Part shown: in pieces, positions 58,990 through 64,000 of the stretch
How the letters are laid out: the number at the start of each line of letters is the position of its first letter
Position numbering within the stretch: position 1 is the stretch's first letter
NCBI GenBank assembly: GCA_904420555.1
Contig: CAJFVO010000004.1
Span: forward strand, 124,001-188,000
DNA from: Candidatus Heritagella intestinalis
Lineage (GTDB): Bacteria; Bacillota; Clostridia; Oscillospirales; Acutalibacteraceae
DNA length: 64,000 nt
Reading direction: 5' to 3'
Notes under the pieces: generated by a model
The model's input: only the letters and a program-made list of their open reading frames with translations
Told to the model about the DNA's origin: nothing
Databases searched by the model: none
Program-made: the position numbers and the translations under genes

Positions 58990-59535
58990 TCAGGGGGCCT
59001 TTTTCCGGGCGGGCTTTACCGGTGCAAGCTCCCCGAACCGCCGGAACAGCCAGCACACCAGCAGGGCGAAGAGAATCCCCAGGCTGGCCCCAGATAAAAC
59101 GTCTGTGGGGTAGTGGACAAAGAGATACAGCCGGGAAAAGGCCATGAGGGCGGCCAGCAGGAAGGCCGGGAAAGCCCAGCCCCGGCGGCATTTGGCCAGC
59201 ACCGTGGCCGCCGCAAAGGAAGAAGCGCTGTGCCCCGAGGGGAAGGAAAAGGAGGCGGGGGGCGGAATGAGGAGTTCCATGCCGGCGTTTTCCACAAAGG
59301 GACGGGGCCGGGCCACCAGGGGCTTGAGCACCCACTCCCCCAGAAGGGCGGTGACGGCCAGGGAGGCCAGAAAGGCATAGCCCCACCGGCGGTATTTGGG
59401 GGAAATCAGCAGCAGGGCGCCGATGCCAAGCCACACAATTCCCCGGTTCCCCAAAAAGGTGATGAGGGGAAACAGCCAGTCGAGAAAGGGGGAACGCAGG
59501 TTTTCCTGAATCCAGAGTAAAAAAGAGATTTCCAA
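58990..59535 (-). CDS. PAP2-family membrane phosphatase
   Basis: 181 residues, about five to six membrane helices. The three phosphatase motifs are present: KPLVARPRPF (motif 1), FPSGHSASSFAAAT (motif 2, catalytic His) and SRLYLFVHYPTDVLSGA (motif 3). Members remove phosphate from undecaprenyl pyrophosphate or phosphatidic/phosphatidylglycerol phosphates. The start is taken as TTG at 59535 with AGAAGG 8 bases upstream, since no ATG occurs before the first helix; a much longer upstream frame is antisense to the ATPase gene and is not coding. It lies convergent to the preceding gene, with a terminator between. Confidence 0.85.
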   Translation of the reverse strand: MEISFLLWIQENLRSPFLDWLFPLITFLGNRGIVWLGIGALLLISPKYRRWGYAFLASLAVTALLGEWVLKPLVARPRPFVENAGMELLIPPPASFSFPSGHSASSFAAATVLAKCRRGWAFPAFLLAALMAFSRLYLFVHYPTDVLSGASLGILFALLVCWLFRRFGELAPVKPARKKAP

Positions 59536-59706
59536 CAGACAGCCTTCTTTCTGCAATCGGGTATCTTTATCAAGTTGCGCTTCTTTGGCCCTTCTTATGC
59601 GCCCGGGGAAGAAAAAAGCCCTGCCCATTCCCCGGGGCATACCGGCGGCAGGCCGGGCATAGGTTTGGAATAGTGCAAACCGGAAAAGAAAGGCTTGGTG
59701 AAGTCC

Positions 59707-62343
59707 ATGACGTGGCACAATCTTACAGGGGAGGAAGCCCTTCGCCGCCTGCACAGCGACGGCAGGCAGGGGCTTTCGGAAGCCCAGGCAAAGGAGCGCC
59801 TGGCCCGGTATGGCCCCAACCGGCTGGCCGCCAAAAAGCCCAAGGGGCTTCTCCGGCGTTTTTTGGCCCAGTTCCAGGATTTTATGGTGCTGGTGCTTCT
59901 GGCGGCGGCAGGGGTTTCCTTTGTGATTTCCCGCATCCGGGGGGATGGGGATTTTATTGACTCTATTATCATCCTGGCCATTGTGTTTGTCAACGCCCTG
60001 GTGGGCATGATTCAGGAGAGCCGGGCGGAAAAGGCCATTGAAGCTCTGGAAAAGCTCTCCACCCCCCACGCCCACGTGGTCCGCGGCGGAAAGCTGCGCC
60101 GGGTGGAGAGCGACCGGCTGGTGCCCGGGGATTTGGTGCAGCTGGAAACCGGCGACCTGGTACCGGCGGACATCCGGATTCTCCGCTCCCAGAGCTGCCG
60201 GGCCGAGGAGTCCGCCCTGACAGGGGAATCCCTTCCCGCCGCCAAGGATGGAGGAGCGGTGGTTCCCGAGGAGGCCACGGTAGGGGACCGGAAAAATATG
60301 CTGTTCTCCGGTTCCAGCGTGGTGGATGGCCGGGCCTTTGGCGTGGTGGTGGCCACCGGGATGCAGACCCAAATGGGCCGCATTGCCGGGATGATTGCCC
60401 ACGAGGAAGCCCCTCAAACCCCTTTGCAGAAAAAGCTGGCCCGCACCGGGAAAGTCCTGGGCCTGGCGGCGTTGGGCATCTGCGGCGTGATTTTTGCCCT
60501 GGGCCTGTTCCAGTCCATTGAGCCCCTGGAGATGTTCATGATTTCCGTGAGCCTGGCAGTGGCGGCCATTCCCGAGGGGCTGCCGGCGGTGGTGACCATT
60601 GTTCTGGCCATGGGGGTGCGGCGGATGGCGGCCCGGCGGGCCATTGTCCGCAGGCTGCCAGCAGTGGAGACCTTGGGCAGCGCCAGCGTCATCTGTTCCG
60701 ATAAAACCGGCACCCTGACCCAAAACCGGATGACCGTAACCAAGCTGGGAGACGGCAGCGCCTTTTTGCCCCTTTCGGGGAAGCAGGCCCAGGAGCTGCT
60801 GGAGCTGGCGTCTCTGTGTACCAACTGCCGCACAGAGGAGGGCCGTGTGGTAGGGGAGCCCACAGAAGCGGCCCTCTGCACTGCCTGCCAGGTTCCCAAG
60901 GAAGCCCTGGAAGCCCGCTGGCCCCGGGAAGGGGAAATCCCCTTCTCCTCCGCCCGAAAGCGGATGGCTACCTTCCACCGCCGGCCCGGGGGCGGATACC
61001 GGGTGATTGTCAAGGGCGCGCCGGATCTGCTGGTGGAGCGGTGCAGCCGCCTGCGCACTGCCGCCGGGGAATTCCCCCTGACGCCGGCCTGGCGGGAGAA
61101 GCTCCGCCGGATGAACGAGTCCATGGCCGGGGAGGCCCTCCGGGTGCTGGGGGTGGCCTTCCGGGATACCGATACCCTGCCCAAGGGGGAAGAGGCGGAA
61201 ACGGGCTTGACCTTCTGCGGCCTGGTGGGGATGATGGACCCGCCTCGGACAGAAGCCGCCCGGGCAGTGAAGCTGTGCCGGGGAGCGGGCATCCGGCCGG
61301 TGATGATTACCGGGGACCACGGGGCCACAGCGGCGGCCATTGCCAAACAGCTGGGCATCCTGCGGAAAAACGGGAAGCTCCTCACCGGCCGCCAGTTAGA
61401 CGCCATGGACAGCCGCACCTTAGAGGGGGAGGTCTCCGCCTGCGACGTCTTTGCCCGGGTCTCCCCGGAGCATAAGGTGCGCATTGTCCGGGCCTTGCAG
61501 GCCCAGGGCCAGGTGGTGGCCATGACCGGCGACGGGGTCAACGACGCCCCAGCCCTCCGGGCCGCAGATATTGGCTGCGCCATGGGCAAGGGGGGCACGG
61601 ATGTGGCCCGGGCCGCCGCGGATATGGTCCTCACTGACGACAACTTTTCCACCATTGTCTCCGCCGTCCGGGAGGGCCGGGGCATTTACAGCAATATCCG
61701 CAAGACCATCCACTTCCTTCTGTCCTGCAATATCGGGGAAATCCTCCTGGTGCTGGCTGCGTTCCTTTTGAACCTGCCTACCCCGCTCCTGGCCATCCAG
61801 CTTTTGTGGGTGAACCTGGTGACGGATTCCCTGCCGGCCCTGGCCCTGGGGGCGGAACCGGCGGAAAAGGACGTTATGCACCGAAAGCCCGCGCCCCGGG
61901 ATTCCGGGGTGTTTTCCGGCGGGCTGGGGGCCTCCATTGTGGTGGAGGGCTGCCTCATCGGCGCTTTGGCCCTGCTGGCCTACACCATTGGCCGGGTGTT
62001 TTTTGACGGCCCTGCCCAGGCGCCCCAGGTGGGGCGGACCATGGCCTTTGCCGTCCTCAGCCTCTCTCAGGTGGCCCACGCCTTTAATATGCGCTCGGAA
62101 CACTCCCTGTTTTCCATCGGCTTCTTCTCCAACCCCAAGCTCAACCTGGCGGCGGCGGTCTGCATCCTGCTGCAAGTGTCTGTGATTGCCATCCCGGCGG
62201 CGGCGGCTTTGTTCCGGGCGGTTCCCCTGACAGGGGCCCAATGGGCCATTACGGCATCTTTGAGCCTTTCGCCGGTGCTTTGGGTGGAGCTGGAAAAAAG
62301 GCTTTTCCGACGTCAAAAAGCTGGAAAATCCAGGGCTTTATAA
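59707..62343 (+). CDS. Calcium-type P-type ATPase (P2 cation transporter)
   Basis: 878 residues. Cation-ATPase N-domain at 1-70 (WHNLTGEEALRRLHSDGRQGLSEAQAKERLARYGPN). Actuator loop ALTGESLP. Membrane helix 4 is VAAIPEGLPAVVTIVLAMGV, whose PEGLP is the calcium-binding type. Phosphorylation motif SDKTGTLTQN with Asp332, nucleotide domain FSSARKRMA and KGAPDLL, hinge TGDGVNDAPALRAADIGCAMG, and C-terminal helices with WVNLVTDSLPALALG. Such pumps export Ca2+ or Mn2+. The ATG at 59707 has GGTGA 6 bases before it; a GTG at 59698 behind AAAGAAAGG is an alternative start. Confidence 0.94.
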   Translation: MTWHNLTGEEALRRLHSDGRQGLSEAQAKERLARYGPNRLAAKKPKGLLRRFLAQFQDFMVLVLLAAAGVSFVISRIRGDGDFIDSIIILAIVFVNALVGMIQESRAEKAIEALEKLSTPHAHVVRGGKLRRVESDRLVPGDLVQLETGDLVPADIRILRSQSCRAEESALTGESLPAAKDGGAVVPEEATVGDRKNMLFSGSSVVDGRAFGVVVATGMQTQMGRIAGMIAHEEAPQTPLQKKLARTGKVLGLAALGICGVIFALGLFQSIEPLEMFMISVSLAVAAIPEGLPAVVTIVLAMGVRRMAARRAIVRRLPAVETLGSASVICSDKTGTLTQNRMTVTKLGDGSAFLPLSGKQAQELLELASLCTNCRTEEGRVVGEPTEAALCTACQVPKEALEARWPREGEIPFSSARKRMATFHRRPGGGYRVIVKGAPDLLVERCSRLRTAAGEFPLTPAWREKLRRMNESMAGEALRVLGVAFRDTDTLPKGEEAETGLTFCGLVGMMDPPRTEAARAVKLCRGAGIRPVMITGDHGATAAAIAKQLGILRKNGKLLTGRQLDAMDSRTLEGEVSACDVFARVSPEHKVRIVRALQAQGQVVAMTGDGVNDAPALRAADIGCAMGKGGTDVARAAADMVLTDDNFSTIVSAVREGRGIYSNIRKTIHFLLSCNIGEILLVLAAFLLNLPTPLLAIQLLWVNLVTDSLPALALGAEPAEKDVMHRKPAPRDSGVFSGGLGASIVVEGCLIGALALLAYTIGRVFFDGPAQAPQVGRTMAFAVLSLSQVAHAFNMRSEHSLFSIGFFSNPKLNLAAAVCILLQVSVIAIPAAAALFRAVPLTGAQWAITASLSLSPVLWVELEKRLFRRQKAGKSRAL

Positions 62344-62404
62344 AAAAATCAAAGAAAATAACCTGATTTTCTATATTTTTATGAGAAAAAACGGAAAAAG
62401 GTTC

Positions 62405-62433
62405 TTGATTCTTTGGGGATTCGGTGCTATCAT
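62405..62433 (+). promoter_or_regulatory. Promoter for the DUF6514-like gene and rubredoxin
   Basis: TTGATT (62405-62410), 17-base spacer, TATCAT (62428-62433). Confidence 0.62.
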
Positions 62434-62480
62434 AAAGGTAAACGGTGTGCAAAATTTACACAAAAACGAGGTGCAGTGAA

Positions 62481-62816
62481 ATGGGGAAAGCAATCGTGAT
62501 GATTAAAAGGGCCCGCTGCTGGAAAAGCTACCGGGTGGTTGGCAGTCAAAAGCACGGTTTCGGCGTGGAGATTCTGTGGCACACTTCCAACAGGTCTGAA
62601 TGCGGACGCACGCCTCTGGTGTTCCCGAGCCGGGAAGAAGCCCGGCAATGGGCGCGGGAATTGGCCCGGGCAGACGTCCATCCCATCCATCTTTCGGACC
62701 TTCTGCGGGACCGCCTTTTGGAGCCGCTTTTGGAAGAACAGGGGCTGTATTTTTCCATTGACAAGAACAGCCGGGACTGCTATACTGAAAGCACCATCTC
62801 CCTGCGGGCTTTCTAA
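62481..62816 (+). CDS. Small conserved protein, DUF6514-like
   Basis: 111 residues, soluble. An N-terminal beta part (KAIVMIKRARCWKSYRVVGSQKHGFGVEILWHTS) is followed by a helical part with SREEARQWARELARADVHPIHLSDLLRDRLLEPLL. That second pattern resembles the Clostridia family listed as DUF6514, but the assignment is from memory. Function unknown. GAGGTG precedes the ATG at 62481. It is followed by a short palindromic hairpin and then rubredoxin. Confidence 0.68.
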   Translation: MGKAIVMIKRARCWKSYRVVGSQKHGFGVEILWHTSNRSECGRTPLVFPSREEARQWARELARADVHPIHLSDLLRDRLLEPLLEEQGLYFSIDKNSRDCYTESTISLRAF

Positions 62817-62825
62817 AAGAAAACC

Positions 62826-62843
62826 CCCTTCCTGCAGGAAGGG
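62826..62843 (+). other. Palindromic hairpin between the DUF6514-like and rubredoxin genes
   Basis: CCCTTCCTG/CAGGAAGGG is a perfect 18-base palindrome with no T-run after it, so probably an mRNA processing or attenuation element and not a full terminator. Confidence 0.5.
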
Positions 62844-62870
62844 AAAGGGAAAATTAAAGGAGGATGTTCC

Positions 62871-63032
62871 ATGGCAAAGTATGTATGTGACGCTTGCGGA
62901 TATGTGTATGACCCTGCAGTAGGGGATCCGGACAACGGCATTGCCCCTGGCACCGCTTTTGAAGATCTCCCGGAGGATTGGGTGTGCCCCCTGTGCGGCC
63001 TGGGCAAGGATTCCTTCAGCGTTGAGGAATAA
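62871..63032 (+). CDS. Rubredoxin
   Basis: 53 residues. Two C-x-x-C iron ligand pairs: [10 protein letters not shown] near the N-terminus and [10 protein letters not shown] near the C-terminus, joined by [20 protein letters not shown], the canonical rubredoxin middle. AAAGGAGG lies 8 bases before the ATG. It carries single electrons, often to oxygen- or peroxide-reducing enzymes in anaerobes; no partner reductase is next to it. Too short for many gene finders, but unmistakable. Confidence 0.97.
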   Translation: MAKYVCDACGYVYDPAVGDPDNGIAPGTAFEDLPEDWVCPLCGLGKDSFSVEE

Positions 63033-63054
63033 TCCCGGCACAATCTATTGCGCT

Positions 63055-63088
63055 AAAAAATCCCGGTGGACATTGTCCGCCGGGATTT
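63055..63088. terminator. Bidirectional terminator between rubredoxin and the LacI gene
   Basis: Stem AAATCCCGG.GGACA with TGTCC.CCGGGATTT (63058-63088), A-run on the left and short T-run on the right; the T-run is better in the minus direction. Confidence 0.8.
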
Positions 63089-63105
63089 CTGCGTTTACGG
63101 GTGTT

Positions 63106-64000
63106 TTATTGGGTGGAATGTCCCTCTTTCAGGGTGCAGGCAAAGGTGTGCTCCTCCACGGGCAGGCCCGAGAGGCCCCGGACAATTTGCCGGGCAGCGT
63201 ATTTGCCCATTTCCTCCAGGGGCATATCCAGGCAGGTGATGGTGGGGTAAACCAGTTCGAAAATGCCGGAGGCGGCCAGGCAGATGTGGCGCACGGAGGG
63301 GGGCAGGGAGAATTCCCGCCGGAGGATGGCCCCCTGTACCAGCCAGCCGGTGCGGGGGTTGGAAGAAATAGCCGCGTCCGGCGGGTCCTGGCACAGAGCC
63401 TGATAGAACTCTTCCCGCAGGCTTTCGTTTTTTTTCCCATGGGCCGGGAACACCAGCCGCTGGAGCTCTGCCTGGGGGAATTCCTCCTGGATGGCCCGGG
63501 AGAATAGGTTCCATTTCTTTGAAAACAGGGAATCCCCCCGCTGCAGGGAGAAAAACTTGAGACGCCGGAAGCCCCGTTCCCGGCAAAGGGATACCGCCTG
63601 CCGGATGCCGTCCTCTAAGAGGGTGTGGCTTTGGTCCGCCGTGTGCCATACGCCGCTTTCGTCCACCAGGAAAAAGGGGATCCGCTCCCGTTGAAGCAGG
63701 GCCATGGTCTCCGGCTCCATTTCGTAAAACAGGAACAGCAGCCCGTCAATCCGGGCGCTGCGGTAATAGCGCACATATTCGTGGTCGTTTTTGGCGTTGA
63801 CATCGTCGTGGAGCAGGGTGATGGAATACCCGGCAGCGTCCAGATATTCCTTGACCCCCCGGAGCACCAGGCTGAATCCCATGCTCAGGTTGTTCCAGCC
63901 GGTGACCACGCCGATGGACATGGAGCGGTTGGTGCGCATACTCCGGGCGGTGGAGTTGGGGATATAGTTCAGCTCCCGGGCGGTTTGCAGCACCAGGCGG
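63106..64000 (-). CDS. LacI-family transcriptional regulator (N-terminus outside the window)
   Basis: 298 residues are visible up to base 64000, with no upstream limit. The first visible part (LVLQTARELNYIPNSTARSMRTNRSMSIGVVT) is the end of a LacI helix-turn-helix and the hinge, so only about 30-35 residues are missing. The rest is a periplasmic-binding-protein-like ligand domain (DGLLFLFYEMEPETM, GFRRLKFFSLQRGD, SNPRTGWLVQGAI, TCLDMPLEEMGKYAARQIVRGL). Such proteins respond to a sugar or sugar phosphate and usually control a neighbouring catabolic operon, here presumably beyond the right edge. Confidence 0.9.
   Translation of the reverse strand, partial: RLVLQTARELNYIPNSTARSMRTNRSMSIGVVTGWNNLSMGFSLVLRGVKEYLDAAGYSITLLHDDVNAKNDHEYVRYYRSARIDGLLFLFYEMEPETMALLQRERIPFFLVDESGVWHTADQSHTLLEDGIRQAVSLCRERGFRRLKFFSLQRGDSLFSKKWNLFSRAIQEEFPQAELQRLVFPAHGKKNESLREEFYQALCQDPPDAAISSNPRTGWLVQGAILRREFSLPPSVRHICLAASGIFELVYPTITCLDMPLEEMGKYAARQIVRGLSGLPVEEHTFACTLKEGHSTQ

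Overview
The window looks like a chromosomal segment of a Gram-positive, anaerobic, gut-type Clostridia member, probably in the Ruminococcaceae/Oscillospiraceae area. This rests on a spore-germination protein (YpeB), two T-box leaders, IreB, the era-yqzL-recO-mutS2 neighbourhood, a rubredoxin, cell-wall sorting signals and a split PurH. Most coding DNA is fairly GC-rich with strong AGGAGG-type ribosome sites. The lineage is inference; no rRNA gene is present.

Left part (1-15000): a partial ypeB and a uroporphyrinogen-decarboxylase-like gene precede a purine block. Its first transcript is purE-purM-purN-HD hydrolase. The second is IMP cyclohydrolase, stand-alone AICAR transformylase and purD, and it has its own promoter and a ZTP riboswitch with an overlapping terminator. 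Then come acpS, an ADP-ribosylglycohydrolase, and pheS-pheT behind a T-box. Clusters of back-to-back hairpins interrupt both the purine and the pheST transcripts.

Middle-left (15000-25400): small regulators and housekeeping genes (IreB, a SLOG protein, a tandem pair of XRE regulators, a decayed GH25 lysozyme, a TIM-barrel protein, a lipoprotein, a GNAT enzyme, a MATE pump and a Nudix hydrolase) lead to a T-box-controlled ilvB-ilvN and ilvA.

Surface-glycan region (25500-41700): two very large, secreted, wall-anchored glycosidases (GH84 and GH20) share near-collinear C-terminal FIVAR repeats and NPATG anchors. A ROK sugar kinase and an aldose 1-epimerase follow. Next, on the other strand, is a wall-anchored beta-helix adhesin of visibly lower GC. 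An inverted repeat encloses a GC-rich segment between the adhesin's promoter and its start. A second MATE pump follows. Together these suggest host-glycan cleavage at the cell surface followed by sugar activation.

Right part (41700-64000): a complete phosphate module (pstSCAB-phoU plus a PhoP/PhoR-type two-component system, with Pho-box-like repeats before pstS). It is followed by an unusual tandem array of about 97-bp, terminator-like repeats that abuts the 3' end of tmRNA (ssrA), then smpB. After these come SRPBCC and SdpI-like genes, era, a YqzL-like ORF, recO, mutS2, a YpmS-like protein, a CPBP protease, tadA, an internally duplicated membrane protein, a PAP2 phosphatase, a calcium-type P-ATPase, a small conserved protein, rubredoxin and a partial LacI regulator.

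I see no CRISPR array, tRNA, rRNA or complete insertion sequence. The best candidates for undescribed biology are the tandem array at the tmRNA 3' end, the enclosed segment ahead of the adhesin, and the modular hairpin clusters.
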